From contig CP114482.1 of NCBI GenBank assembly GCA_027186245.1, positions 32,011,209 to 32,075,208 of the forward strand: a stretch of 64,000 nt of DNA, given 5' to 3'. This stretch comes from Coriaria nepalensis. Its lineage: Eukaryota; Streptophyta; Magnoliopsida; Cucurbitales; Coriariaceae. Position 1 is the stretch's first letter, and each line of letters opens with the position of its first letter. Under the pieces are notes generated by a model that was not told the DNA's origin, ran no database searches, and worked only from the letters and a program-made list of their open reading frames with translations. Made by a program: the position numbers and the translations under genes. This document shows, one piece after another, positions 34,640 to 46,523 of the stretch.

Positions 34640-36205
34640 AAACAATACCCTGTCTCTTTTGCTAACCCGCTTCCTTGCCTCTCTAGCATCATCCCACATT
34701 TCATCTAGAGCATATAAATTCGACAACAAAACATATGGTGAAGAACTTTCTGGATTAAGTTTGAGAAGCTTTCTAGCAATCCTTTCCCCTATTTAAACTT
34801 CTCTATGAAGCCAGCAAGCCGACAATAACCTCCCTAAAACAACAAAGTTTTGTCCGAAAGGAAATTTGCTTATATATTATTCCGCCTCGGTTAATCTTCT
34901 AGCTCGACCCAGCATATCTATAAGGCAAGAGAAATGCTCTACATTTGGAGAAATCCTATAAGTTTCCTCCATTGAATTGAGCAAATGCTTTGCCCTCATC
35001 TACCAACCCTGCATGATTGCATGATATTTAACACTCCAAGAATTGTAAGAGAATCTGGATTTAATCCGATCCCTTCATTTGCTCAAAAATTTGTAATGCA
35101 CTCTCTCCTAGTCCATGAGGTCCAAATCCAGCAATGATGGAGTTCCATGATACGATGTTGTGAAGGGGCATTTTAGTAAAACCACAATAGGCATACTTGA
35201 TGGACCCACATTTAGCTTGCATACCTACTAATGCATTAATGACTCCAATATCTGGATTCAAAATGTTTCTAATAAGATGCGCATGAATTTCTTTGCCATG
35301 GCGGAGAGAAGCAAGACCCACCAGACAAGAACCCAGAACAATAGAAAAGGTGAAGGTATCGGGCCCCACTATATCCTCCTCATATATCATCTCTCTGAAA
35401 AGTGTTAGTCCCTTTAAATGATCTATACAACGAGAACAAGTAGCAATAAGGGTGTTCCATGAGAGAACATCTTTCTCTTCAATCAATCCGAACATCTTTT
35501 CAGCTCCTTCTATATCGCGGAAACTAGAGTACATTGTTATTATCACATTTCCAACAAATGGGGTAGAGTCTAGATTATGCTTTAATTGTGTGGCAATGCA
35601 TAGCCAATTCCGTCTGATAATAATCTAAATCTATACAGATTCTTATTGCTCCGACGAAAGTAAAATGATCTGGAATAATACCTTGTTGTTTCGTTAGTGT
35701 TAACGCTTGCAACCCTTTCTTAGGTTCCTTGTTTTCCAAGAAACCGGAAATTAGAGCATTAAAAGAGACAAGATTCGGTTCTGAACTGCTAGCATTAAAG
35801 ACCGATAAGGCATCATGACAATAACCGCATTTCATATGCAATGAGATTAAATGATTTGAAACAAATGAGATAGAGGCAAATCCGAGCTTTAGAGATTGAG
35901 AATGTATTTGCTTCCCTTGAATTACTGGGAGAAGATCAGCACAAGCAGTTATAGTACTTGCCAAGGTGAATTCATTAGGAACGAGATGAAACCGAGAAAA
36001 CAAGTCAAGGGCCATTGAATTTTCCCCAACCTTGACATAACCGGAGACCATGGCTGACCAAGAAACAAGATTTTTTTTGTCAGACTTTCACCAAATATTT
36101 TATGTGCATATTCGGTTTTCCCATGATTTGCATACATGTTGAGTACATGGTTTGTGATGAAAATGTTCGATTGCATTCCCGTCTTGAAAACACAAGCGTG
36201 GAAAG
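34640..36205 (-). pseudogene. Pentatricopeptide repeat (PPR, PLS/E-type) pseudogene
   Basis: Minus-strand segments carry successive PPR motifs: NHVLNMYANHGKTEYAHKIF; MVSGYVKVGENSMALDLF; PNEFTLASTITACADL with GKQIHSQSLKLGF; NALISGFLENKEPKKGL; NTLIATCSRCIDHLKGLTLF; and NSIIAGFGPHGLGESALQIF. Near 34780-34660 an E-domain-like SSPYVLLSNLYALDEMWDDA reads in another frame. Breaks fall near 36070 (a T run), 35574 (stop) and 35060 (frameshift). PPR proteins of this class bind organelle RNA and often direct RNA editing. No start-to-stop frame remains. Confidence 0.85.
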
Positions 36206-36949
36206 CGTGACCATATTGAAATAACTTAGTTTTAGAACATAAATCTAGAGTATAATTTCAAGTATTATGCAAAAAGTTTTAGGGAGTCATCTTACCCAAC
36301 TAACTGGGCAACCCCTGAGGTCAAACAGAATCCTTCTCTCTTTCTTGTTCGCGAGCAAAATTCACTCTTCCTTCTCCATTTTGTCTAGTTACATAGTGAA
36401 TCCCACCGGTAGAAATTTTCTTGAAAGGATCAAACCTGATTTGATTTTTATTGACAGATATTCTAGAAAATTGATCAATAAATCTTTGAAAGAATTTGAG
36501 CCTATAACCCATTTAAAAAGTATATTTTAGGGTTTAGATCCATTCTAAAATTTGTTAAAACAATTGCCTCATTTTTTTAAAAAATAATTTAAAAAATAAA
36601 AATATTAGCAAATTACTAAAAGACCCTTACAATTTGAAAATGAAAAGAAAAAAAAAACAGAATTGTAGAAAACGTTAAAACCTTTATGAATGAACACATA
36701 GAAAATGTTGAAACCCTAATTTTCAGTAATTCTCCTGTTAGAATACAATTCGAATCGCAAAAAATGGAAGTTCAAACCCTTAGTTTCACAAAGTTCAAAC
36801 CTTTAGCAGTCGGAAAAATCTGAAGAAAAATCTAAAGCAATGGTTCATAGTCAATAAAATCTGAAGAAAAAATCCGAAAAAAGATCGAAGGTAGCACCGG
36901 AATGAAAATGTCACCAAAATGACAATCAAAAATTGATTTCATGTTTTTT
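36206..36949. other. Intergenic, nothing recognised
   Basis: AT-rich, with A runs and a few short ORFs without family motifs. Confidence 0.4.
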
Positions 36950-37325
36950 TGAAGTTATTATATTCATTTTGAATTGAAATTTGAAGTATTTACAAGGCTC
37001 GGACCATTGAGGAGTTTAAAATATACTACTCGATGGATCAATGGGAATATTAATGTCAATCGAGCCATTGAGCAATGCATATGAACTTCTTGCTCGATGT
37101 ACATTAATATTCCCATCAAGCAATCGAGTAGTACAATCTCGATGGCTTAATGGTTATTCATTTGTCCATCAGACCATTGAGTAAGAAGTTCATATGTACT
37201 GCTCGACAAATTGCCATCGAGCCATCGAGCCATCGAGCAGTCATTATAAGCTTCTCGATGGTCCCTCAGTTTATATGAACTGCTCGATGACTTGATTACT
37301 GCTCATATTCCCATCGAGTATTACA
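36950..37325. repeat. CTCGATGG/CCATCGAG-rich irregular repeat
   Basis: Many direct and inverted copies of CATCGAG, CGATGG and GAGCAGT occur, e.g. GAGCCATCGAGCCATCGAG at about 37212. Related words occur at 1-250, 1480-1600, 39080-39230 and 43390-43665, which links these blocks to the MULE-type loci. Confidence 0.65.
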
Positions 37326-37439
37326 GTCTTATTTTGAAGTTTATTATTTTTTTAATTTTCAGTTTAGTTCTATACAGTTTTGTTTAATTAATTTTCATTT
37401 CAGGTGGATGAAATTCTTATATATCGTGAGCTAGAACCT

Positions 37440-38879
37440 ATAATTGATCAAATTTTTCGTTTGAAGATCCGCACTACTGTGATATCAAAGCATAAGTAGT
37501 GATTGCCGATACAAGGAAGAAGTTGACTCCAGTACAGTTGAAGTCTCTTAGGTCTACTTGTTAAGGACATCTTTTGAATATGAGTAGTCAACTTAAGAAC
37601 TCGGGCAAACTTATGAACTTTTTCATTCTTCAGCGAGTGTAGTGCAAGAAGAAGCACGAATTGTGGTTTACACACCGTAAGAAGCCAATGCAGTTTGGTC
37701 TTAGAGAGCTTGCATTGGTGACTGGATTAAAATATTATGTAGAACTTCCGAACCACATAATTAGGAGGATAAAAGAAGACGAGCACTTGTTGAATAAGTA
37801 TCTTGGTGGGAAGCTTGTCAATGTATCGGAGCTAGCAGAGAAATTTAGAAGTGATAATGAGCCATGGATTAACAAGGACGATGAGATTGTGAAGATGACT
37901 CTTGTTTACTTCATTGAGGTAATCATTTTGGCACAAGGGTGGAGGAACAAGATCCGACCATTGACATTGTCTATAGCCAACAATTTAGGCCGGCTCAAGC
38001 AATACCCTTAGGGTAGACGTAGTTATGAGCTTACAATTCAATCTCTTAAGAAGGATATCAAGAAGAAGGTAGTTGCACATAGGGGCCGATTGGAGGGGAC
38101 GAAGCCGAAAGAAGAAACTTATGACTTATACGGATTTCCGCTTGCTTTACAAGTTATAGTTTATATTGAACTTTTATCTTATTTTAGTTTATATTTGCTA
38201 ATAGTTAATTCATAATTGTATAGGTATATGGTTACGAAACCATTCCTCATCTTAGAAGGAAAGCTAAAGTTTGGGGTAATGAGAATTGAATGCCTCGGAT
38301 TTTAAATTGGTCATCAGTGGATCCGCCTATTAGTTATGAAAATGTCGAGTCGTGGACTATGAAAAAATAAGTAATGTTTCATTTCTTTAATTCATCTAGT
38401 AATTTAGTTCATCATACTGATTGAAATTAAATTGACTTTAATATTTGTTTAATAAAGCTCGTCATCCGTAATATCCTAAAGCCAACCAAAGAAGAATTAA
38501 GTCAGGAGTATTTGACCACTCTTCAAGCTTTTGTGGATGAGGATTATGAAGTTGTAGAACACTGGACTAGGGTGTTGGAGGAAGAAGAAGTAGAAGAAGT
38601 AGAAGTAGAAAAAGTAGAAGAGGAAGAACAAATTGTAGAAAAAGTAGTAGATGAAGAAGAAGAAGAAAAAAAAAATAGAAGAAAAGGTAGAAGAAAAAGA
38701 AGTAGATGAAGAAGAAGGGGAAGTAGAAGCAGTTGAGCTGAAAATGAAAACGGCATCGAGGTTGGTGGATCTTATTAGTGGCTTAGAGAAGAGGATTAAG
38801 GGAGAGATGGATAATATGTTCAGAAAATTGAACAGTCAAATGGGAGAGATGAAGAAGATGCTTATAAATATTTGAGATG
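37440..38879 (+). pseudogene. DUF1985-domain protein gene, MULE-associated
   Basis: The plus strand reads KKKHELWFTHRKKPMQFGL and RELALVTGLKYYVELP, the typical DUF1985 start. KYLGGKLVNVSELAEKF and IVKMTLVYFIEVIILAQGW follow to 38011, where a stop occurs. After a further segment (YDLYGFPLALQV, then ETIPHLRRKAKVWGNE past a probable intron at about 38150-38222) comes RNILKPTKEELSQEYL and a Glu/Lys-rich tail (38567-38720). The last part (38736-38875) is a coiled-coil-like segment. In-frame stops lie upstream of 37661, at 38009 and near 38290. The Ulp1 cysteine protease domain expected after DUF1985 in such elements is missing; telomere-like repeats follow instead. Confidence 0.7.
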
Positions 38880-39093
38880 AGACAGTTCTCTTAAAATCTC
38901 TCTCATACTCGCCAATATTTGTCACATCACACATGGACCATCAAATGTCGATGCCTCCAAAAGAGAAAGTAATAGAAGAGTCGGTGGAGTCGTATGTGAC
39001 CCCGCCTATCATTGAGATGAGACGGGGTCAGAAGATGAAGTGTGCTCCAGCCGTCACCTCTACCTTTATAGACATTGGGTACTCAGTTCACCT

Positions 39094-39180
39094 ATCGAGC
39101 CATCGGTTTTAGAGGTCAGAGACTTGGTTTTAGAGGTCAATGATTTAAAAGTCTCTAACCTCTAAAACCGATGGCTCGAT
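39094..39180. repeat. Near-perfect 32-bp hairpin
   Basis: Arms 39094-39125 and 39149-39180 are reverse complements with one mismatch, around a 23-bp loop. They start and end with ATCGAGCCATCGG / CCGATGGCTCGAT. Direct repeats of GGGTACTCAGTTC flank it (39078 and 39181). Confidence 0.85.
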
Positions 39181-39261
39181 GGGTACTCAGTTCGCCCATT
39201 GAGCCATCGGCTTCGTATAACTGATTGGTCGATTGATATATATAGCATTGCCTGATAGCCT

Positions 39262-39855
39262 AAACCTTTAAACCCTAAACCTTAAACCATAAACCTTAAA
39301 CCCTAAACCTTAAGCCCTAAACTCTAAACTATAAACCTTAAACTATAAACCTTAAACCCTAAACCATAAGCCCTAAACCTTGAACCCTTAAACTTTAGAC
39401 CATAAACCTTAAACCCTAAACCTTAAACTTTAAACCTTAAACCTTATGCCCTAAACCTTGAACCCTAAACCCTAAACCCTAAACCCTAAACCTTAAACTT
39501 TAAACAATAAACTTTAAGCCCAAAACCTTGAACCTTAAACCCTAAGCCCTAAACATTAACCCTAAACCACAAACTTTAAACTTTAAACCCTAAACCTTAA
39601 ACTTTCAACCCTAAACCTTAAGCCCTAAAGCTTGAACCCTAAACCCTAAACCTTAAACATTAAACCCTAAACTATAAACCTTAAACTCTAAATCTTAAAC
39701 TCTAAACCTTAAACTTTAAACCCTAAACCTTAAACCATAAACCATAAACCATAAACCATAAATTTTAAACCCCAAACGTTAAGCCCTAAACTTTGAACCC
39801 TTAAACTTTAAATGCTAAACCTTAAACTTTAAACCATAAACCTTAAACCCTAAGC
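39262..39855 (-). repeat. Degenerate telomere-like array (CCCTAAA-related)
   Basis: About 600 bp of CCCTAAACCTTAAACC-type units on the plus strand, including four consecutive CCCTAAA units at about 39462-39489. Orientation is opposite to the array at 258-1440. It lies inside the MULE-like region, between the ends of the DUF1985 and transposase genes, so it is not a chromosome end. Confidence 0.85.
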
Positions 39856-39869
39856 TCGGACCAACATCT

Positions 39870-40262
39870 CACTTGGTATTTCAAACAGATATCTTCTAAC
39901 ACTTGGACCGACATCTCCTAAACAATTGGACCGACATCTTCAAATGCTCGAACCGACATCTCACTTTTCTAATCGGTATCTCAAAACCGGTATCTCTAAC
40001 TCGTAGGCCTGTCGACTCTCGCCTATTGAAGGCATCGACCCTTTCTGCTTACGGAAGGTGTCGAGCCTTCAGATATTGGAGGCGTCGACCCTTCTTGCAT
40101 ATTGAAGGTGTCGATCCATCGACCCTTCATGTATAGAAGGTATCGACCCCCTTCGACCCTTTACATGTTGGAGGCGTCGACCCTTCTTGCATATTGAAGG
40201 TGTCGACCCATCGACCCTTCATGTATAAAAGGTATCAACCCCTTCAACCCTTTACATTTTTT
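39870..40262. repeat. Tandem GACATCTC and GTCGACCC repeats
   Basis: 39870-39990 repeats GGACCGACATCTC-like units. 40020-40262 repeats GGCGTCGACCCTTCTTGCA and GAAGGTGTCGACCC units with ~105-bp higher-order spacing (e.g. 40080 and 40170). No coding signal. Confidence 0.65.
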
Positions 40263-40540
40263 TTAAGGAATAGTAAGGGCGTTAACCCCTTTAAACTTAT
40301 TTTCCTACTATAGAAATATTGGGGTGTTACAAATGAATCATACGAAACAAAATGAATCAAAGTCATATAATACAAAAGTGAATCAAGGTCATATAATATA
40401 AAAGTTAATCATAGTCATAGAATACAAAAGTGAGTCAAATTCATAGAATACAAAAGTGAATCAAATTGATAGAAAACCCACATGAAGATATATCGTATAT
40501 TACATGCATTGCAAGATAATTACATCGATTTGGGTGACTC

Positions 40541-43252
40541 TTAATTGGGAGGAAGTGGAGTTGCAATTGTGTTACGACATGTGCTCTTGTAATGTCCAAC
40601 ACTGCTACATTTGTTACACTTATTTCTCTTTCGTTGTTGTTCCTCTCTTGAATGTATATATCCTTTCTTTGGTCTTCCACTTTGTTTATGCATTACGGAA
40701 GGTAAAATCACAAGTGACCGGAGAGTTTCCAAAAATTCCTAATAATCGGTCTCTGGTATAGGATAAATTGATTCTGCATAAGCTCGCCTCTAATTTGAAG
40801 TCATGCAGTATTTTGCACATAATGTGTGTGGTGCAATATTTTCGTAGCTCGAAACTGCTAAAATATGGGCGCACGACAACTTATCCAATTGAAACACCTT
40901 ACATGTGCAACTCATATCCCTTAAATTCACTGAAGCAGTAGTTGAAATACCGGTCACCTCAAATGTATCTATGTTCAGTCTATCAACGTTCAATGTTACT
41001 GATTCATTGTATCTTCTTTATAGTATTTTCTCTACTCATGTGTCAATGGTGTGCTTGTCTCGTTAGCTACACTGTTGGAACCAACTAGTCATTATATTCT
41101 TAACACTATCGAGTAAGGCTATAATTAGATAGTCACGCGCATCCTTCAACGAAGCGTTATTATGTCGTACCGATCACCATTGAAATGACCTATTGATTAA
41201 TGTTCAAAACCAGCAATCTCAAGGTATGTTGCCACAATGGGTTGTTGGAGTTTTATCTCATTAAAATATGTATCAAATTCGTGAACCTTGTACGCTCTGG
41301 CTGCCTTTTTGAATAGATCGAGAATCCTACCACACTTGAATCTGGCTTTGATATTTTGGTCGAGGTGCCATGTGCATGCACCATGTTTCGCATTTGGGTA
41401 AACGTTTTGTATAACATTATTAATACTTTTTGCCCGATCAAATACGAAAACCAAATTGGCGGCATCGGCGATCAAGCCCTTCAATTTTCTCAAGAACCAA
41501 GTCCATGATGCATCATTCTCTAAATCAACTATAACCCAGGCTAATGGATATTTATGTTTGTTACCGTCTTGGGCTGTTGCTGCCAAAAGAGTGCCTTTGT
41601 ATTTGCACTTCAAAAAGGTTCCATTGATACAAATAACCCTTCGAAGAAATTGAAACCCTTTGACAGATGCTAAAAAATCTAAGGAAAAAAAAAAACAAAA
41701 ATCTATTATATCCATCTGTTTGGAGTACAGTTAGAGTACCCGAACTAACCACTTTTACCATGTCTGCCCAATATGCTAAATATTTGTAATTATCCTCAGT
41801 CGTGCCCCGAATGAAGTCATGTGCAACCGATCTAAATTTCCATGCTTTCTAATTACTAATATGTACACCGAGATTATTCCGGACAATATTAATGATGAAT
41901 GGCGCTTTAAGAGTCTCATTACACCATTTGTACTTGGCCATTACATGTCGTCCAATCATAGATGCAGATGTTTGCCGATGTTTGCCTTTCATGAATAAAT
42001 GAGAACATGTGTGCTCATCTTTAAATGTTTGAATTTGAAAAAAATAAAGAATTCTTATTGCCCGTAGCACGAAGTCGCTACTTGCAATTTGGATCCATAC
42101 ACACGACTACAAACGTAGTCTTATTCGACTTCTTAACCCTAAACTCAAAATTTGTTATATAGTGAGCATATGTAGGCTAGCCTTTAGTTTGTTCTTCGAT
42201 AAAAAATATTGTTTAACATAAAATGCACCTCCACTAGATTGGGAAGAGACAATCAATATTGAATTTCTTATAATGCATGTGGAATCCTAGGTAGCAATGG
42301 GGAGACTAAAATCATCATCTCCAATATTATTTTCAGATTGTGATGAATGATGTATACACTATGATGACGGAGTCATCTAAGCAAGTCAACTTGGTACATG
42401 CGGTGATGGTGGAGACATCTCATCAGATGAATGTGGTACACACGATGTTAGAGGCAGCTCATCAATTAAACGTGGTACACGCGGTGATGGAGGCATCTCG
42501 TCAATTAAATGCGGTGATTGTGGAGACATCTCGTCAGTTGTACGTGGTACACATAGCTGCATCTCGTCCGGTGATGCATGGGCTGATGGTGGCAGTAAAG
42601 TCTTGGTCAGTATTACTTCGTGAAGAAGTCATCATCGTACTCCTGATTCTCAAGGTTAGCCTCAATGATGTTATTAATACCACATTCTACCTCTATTCCC
42701 TTACACTCATCGTGATCATCCATATTATCAATCTCTTCATCATCACTTTCTTCTGCATCCTCATTCTCGATGTCATTTATGTCACATTACCTTGACCATT
42801 CTAACAAAAATCATCATGCTTAGTAGCAGCAACCACATATATGTCACTCCTATAATCCTCATAAGGATTATCAATATGAGACATATCACTCCTAGAAAGA
42901 CTATCAACATTACAAGGGTTAGAAATTGATGAGGCTCTCCACCACATGAATCTCCTCCCACCTTCGGAAGCAACTTAATATATAGTGGAGATTTTTCGTC
43001 TTTACATTGCGAGTGCCGGATAAACTCCTTCACGTTTTGATCATTTTTTATATTTAATGGTGAAGACCATGATGTACAAACAGGTTTGTACGATAGTTTC
43101 AATCCGAATTCATTCTGATCAATGTTGATAGAATTGTACATGATATCCAACAACTGACTGTAATTGATATTATCTTCTACCGAAGCTCTAGTCGATCCCT
43201 CTTTGCAATTTGAATGCCAATACCATGAATTTTGTTTCTCATTTTGGTTCAT
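40541..43252 (-). pseudogene. MULE transposase (MuDR family), decayed
   Basis: In order on minus: N-terminal domain (43252-42782, INIDQNEFGLKLSYKP), an acidic linker and Pro/Ser-rich tandem repeats (42780-42364), a MuDR DNA-binding remnant (42070-41849, DEHTCSHLFMKGKHRQTSA) and the MULE DDE domain (41761-41197, GTFLKCKYKGTLLAAT, YPLAWVIVDLEND, FDRAKSI, CTWHLDQNI). A SWIM zinc finger (MSCTCKVFQLDKLSCAHI) lies in 40993-40790 and a CCHC knuckle (CNKCSSVGHYKSTC) in 40732-40541. The expected first catalytic Asp before GTFLK is Asn (codon 41633-41635). Frame changes separate the parts, so it is inactive. The family cuts and pastes DNA and makes 9-bp target duplications. Confidence 0.85.
42364..42600. 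repeat. Minisatellite in the MULE linker
   Basis: About five imperfect units of ~39-42 bp share GGAGGCATCTC(A/G)TCA and GTGGTACACGCGGTGATG. On minus they encode a repeated DEMPPSPRVP-like peptide inside the transposase linker. Confidence 0.7.
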
Positions 43253-43389
43253 ACTCTCCTTCCATTCACCATTGAAGCATATAATTATGAAAAAACTCTC
43301 TATTTCTGTAAAAAAATAAAATAAATGGAAATCAATAATCTTGAACTAAAAGAAGAAAAAATTGAAAAAATAAATGTATGACCCGATGA

Positions 43390-43665
43390 GCCCGTTGTAC
43401 CTGATGGGTCGAGTACCCGTCGAGTCGTCGACCCATCCAATACTTCTCATATTTGAAGGCATTTAGTATGTCGAGGCGTCCTATCGAGCACTTCACCTAA
43501 TGAAGACATCGAGTATGTCGAGCACTTCACCTAATGAAGACATCGAGTATGTCGAGCACTACACATATTGAAAGCATTAAGTATGTCGAGCACTCCACAT
43601 ATTAAAGGCGTCGATTACGTCGAGTATTCACCTATTGAAGGCATCGAGTACGTCTCGATGACCCA
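43390..43665. repeat. ~44-bp tandem repeat (CATCGAGTATGTCGAGCAC)
   Basis: About five units alternate GTATGTCGAGCAC, CACCTAATGAAG/CACATATTGAAG and GCATCGA. It may be the subterminal repeat region of the MULE. Confidence 0.75.
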
Positions 43666-43690
43666 ATGACAAATCATGTCATGGAATACT

Positions 43691-44400
43691 GGATTAATAT
43701 TATTTTGTGTTCGTTGCAGAACAAGAATCACGTACAAACATAATACAAAGAAGAATATATATTTTTATTTTGATATTGATGATCAATCAACTATTCAAAA
43801 AAAATTCAACAACAAAAAGCTTACTTAAACTTGCCGATTCAAATTGCGTTCGATTGAAAAACATGAAGCTTACCGATAAAACTAGTAAATGAATCAAAGT
43901 CGATCGATTCAAGTAAGGTCGGAAATGTAAAATATGAGTTTTCGATCGAATAACCTGTTCATAGGAAGTAAAATTGTTTAGATTTTTCAGTTTTTTTTTC
44001 CTAACATTCGAACGAATAAATCAGAGGTTGAAAATGCGGTCAATTTCATAATTTCATATTTTTTAATTAATTTTTTAAAAAAAATAAAATCTGAATACTA
44101 ATTTATCAATTTTTAAAAATATTTTTTATTAAACAAATTTTTTTCAAAGGAAGCGTTCGTCGACCCTTAATTCGGAGGACGAACTCCAATACAGGCCTAA
44201 ACTCAATCTAGTTACAATCAGCCGATCTATTTATACACGATTACTCTTAACTGCTTGATTTCTGTTTAAAATGTTGAACTAACAACTAACCAGAATTAGT
44301 TAGGAAACAACTAACTCAGGCTTTCCTAAAGCTCAGGTCGTGCTTCCTAACCTCGCAATCGAACGCCTACAATTATAACGTGAGAAGCGATCTTGACCAT
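43691..44400. other. Intergenic, AT-rich
   Basis: No family was recognised. It leads into the promoter of the thioredoxin-like gene. Confidence 0.4.
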
Positions 44401-44404
44401 TGCC

Positions 44405-44412
44405 TATATAAT
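44405..44412 (+). promoter_or_regulatory. TATA box of the thioredoxin-like gene
   Basis: TATATAAT lies upstream of a CT-rich 5' leader (44455-44579) that ends in a GCGAAG/GTAATA donor. A leader intron therefore precedes the coding exons. Confidence 0.5.
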
Positions 44413-44941
44413 CGTTGATGCCAATTGTACCCCGTCGCATTTTTTAGCTGGTATTTTCCTGTTCTGTGTTCCTCCATTTCTTTTCTTGAAACCCTAACGC
44501 CTAGGCTTCTTCTACGAATCACTACCATTCCGCTCTTCGTCTTTCTCTTCGCTTACTGGATTTGTCTCCGCCAGCGAAGGTAATATTGGTTTTGATTTCT
44601 TAACTTCTTAACTCAAAACTCTCGAGCCCATTCAACTTCTTATCTTCGTCGGAAGCGAGATTTCTCGTTGATTGCGAATTAAAAAGCTTCAAAATACATG
44701 TTTTGACTGGCATATTCCCGTCCTCAGGCGGTATCTCCTTTTCCTTGAGCAATATATTTGTTTTCATGAATTCCTATTTCAATTTTCTCATTGTATGGGT
44801 TGAACTAGCTTAATTTCATGTACTTGATTTGACTGTTGCGACATTGTAGGAAGAATACTAGTGTGATGTCTTCCTCAGTAGCAAATTTTTACTCATATAA
44901 TCCCAGTTATGGATGTTCAATTTGAGTTGTAGGATACTGCA

Positions 44942-46523
44942 ATGACAGAATCATCATTTTTTGATAGAATGATGCTTCAATTCCGTGATACATGCAAGTA
45001 AGTTTTTGGCTTTGTTTGCTGTTTCTTAGACGATGACCATTCTTTTCTTTTCTATTTTCTAATTTTCATTTTTTCCTTAATCACTATAGTTAGCTTTGCT
45101 GAATAATAGTTTAGAATCATGATTTTCATTTTTCTTTAAATTTGATTATCATTCACTTACTTGAAAATTTTTCCCTCATTACTTAATTGTTATAATCATC
45201 TTAAAGTGCATAGAGGATGTTTCAAATTCCATCTAGGTATCCAAGACAAGTTAATGTAAACTTAAAAGGTATATAGAGCCAATGTGTGGAAAGGTTCCTT
45301 TTACGTTATCTAAATTTTAATTCCCTTTATTACCGTCTCTTCTATCTCCTTCTCTCATACAAATTTCTATGATTCAAGGTATTACACTGGTTACCCGAAG
45401 AATCTTGGGCCGTCTAGGATTATACATTTTACATCAGAGCGTGAGTTTGTGCAGCTCCTTCATGAAGGTTTTCCAGTGGTTGTTGCATTTACCATCAAGT
45501 ATGGTCACAATATTTGTTCTTTTCTTTATCAATCCTTTTATTGGGGTTTTCGAGCTTACTACATCAAAAAATAATGCATAGGGGTAATTACACAAAACAT
45601 CTCGACAAAGTATTTGAGGAAGCTGCTGGTGAATTTTATCCACATGTGAAATTTATGCGTGTAAGTTACTTTTGAGCAGTTCTTCATCAGAACAATACGT
45701 GAATCTCACATTAGGCTACTATATTAGGAATCACTTAAGATTGTGGAGAAAGTAATAAATTGATCTGAAATGTTGTGGGGATTGAATGATCTTCATATGC
45801 TCTTTGTCATGCATCATGTTTGGTTAATACGATTCCTCAATCTCTATTCAACATTTTCTTGGATAAAAACAATGCCTGTAATCAAATTGTTTATTTCTCA
45901 CCATATGATAAATAGAAACCATAATTTGCAACAAAATTTTCAATTCTTTGTAAAGGGAAATTATTTTCCTGTAGTTGATCATATAAAGACAGTAGTAATT
46001 TCGTAACATTGCTGATTTTTATTTCCTTGTGTGTGTTTTTTCACAGGTTGAATGCCCAAAGTACCCTGGCTTTTGTATAACACGGCAGAGGACAGAATAT
46101 CCATTTGTTGAACTATTTCATAGTCCAGAACAAGTAGGGATTTTCAATTATTACTTTTACCCTTTGACCCTAAAAATAAAATAAAAGAAATAGCAAATTA
46201 TTAGTTTAACTATATTTTGGTCTTGTTCTCTCTTGTGTATATCTACATAAATTTCCTGAATTTAATGCTTTTTACATATATTTCTGTTGTAGGCTTCTAG
46301 CCAAGGAAGGGTTGCCGATCCAAATGTTACGAAATATGCAGTGAAGGTTTTGCCTGTAAGTCTTTGAGCTTGTTTTCAATTCAATGTTTAAAAAAAAATA
46401 AAAACTTAACATTTTGTCCAAGTTAACATTGTTTCACATATGCAGTTCAATTATGATCTCAGTGCCTATGGATTTAGAGAATTTTTCAAGCGCTACGGTG
46501 TGAAGACATTCCCTCCAAATTAA
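44942..46523 (+). CDS. Thioredoxin-fold protein without CXXC, 160 residues, intact
   Basis: Coding exons 44942-44997, 45379-45498, 45582-45660, 46047-46133, 46293-46355 and 46446-46523 join in frame into 160 codons, all with GT-AG introns. The leader exon ends at 44579 and the coding exon opens after an acceptor at 44932. The start is the first ATG of that exon (MTESSFFDRMM). Residues about 35-105 follow a thioredoxin pattern: a buried strand FPVVVAFTI (in place of the usual strand and WCGPC loop there is IKGNYTK), a helix (LDKVFEEAA), VKFMRVEC, then TEYPFVELFH, the strand with the cis-Pro. The redox CXXC is absent. A CPKYPGFC pair could form a disulfide. No signal peptide or membrane segment is seen. 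It is a plausible non-catalytic thioredoxin-like protein of plants; the exact role is unknown. Confidence 0.85.

Larger units (their letters stand above)
36950..43690. mobile_element. Probable large MULE (Kaonashi-like): DUF1985 gene facing a MULE transposase
   Basis: A plus-strand DUF1985 gene (37440-38879) and a minus-strand MULE transposase (43252-40541) converge on a block of telomere-like and GTCGA repeats. The same convergent pair recurs in reduced form at 10.2-12.4 kb, supporting one element type. Terminal inverted repeats and a 9-bp duplication were not found, so the ends given are guesses set by the flanking repeat blocks. Confidence 0.45.

Noticed and set aside
38544..38756. Ser/Leu-rich ORF on minus
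   Set aside because: Shadow of the Glu/Lys-rich tail of the DUF1985 gene on plus.
42340..42795. 151-codon plus-strand ORF with repeated VHAVMEA-like units
   Set aside because: It is the antisense of the minisatellite and acidic linker of the MULE transposase, which has family matches on minus.
43390..43665. CRISPR-like regular repeat
   Set aside because: Imperfect tandem units without unique spacers, in a plant nuclear context.
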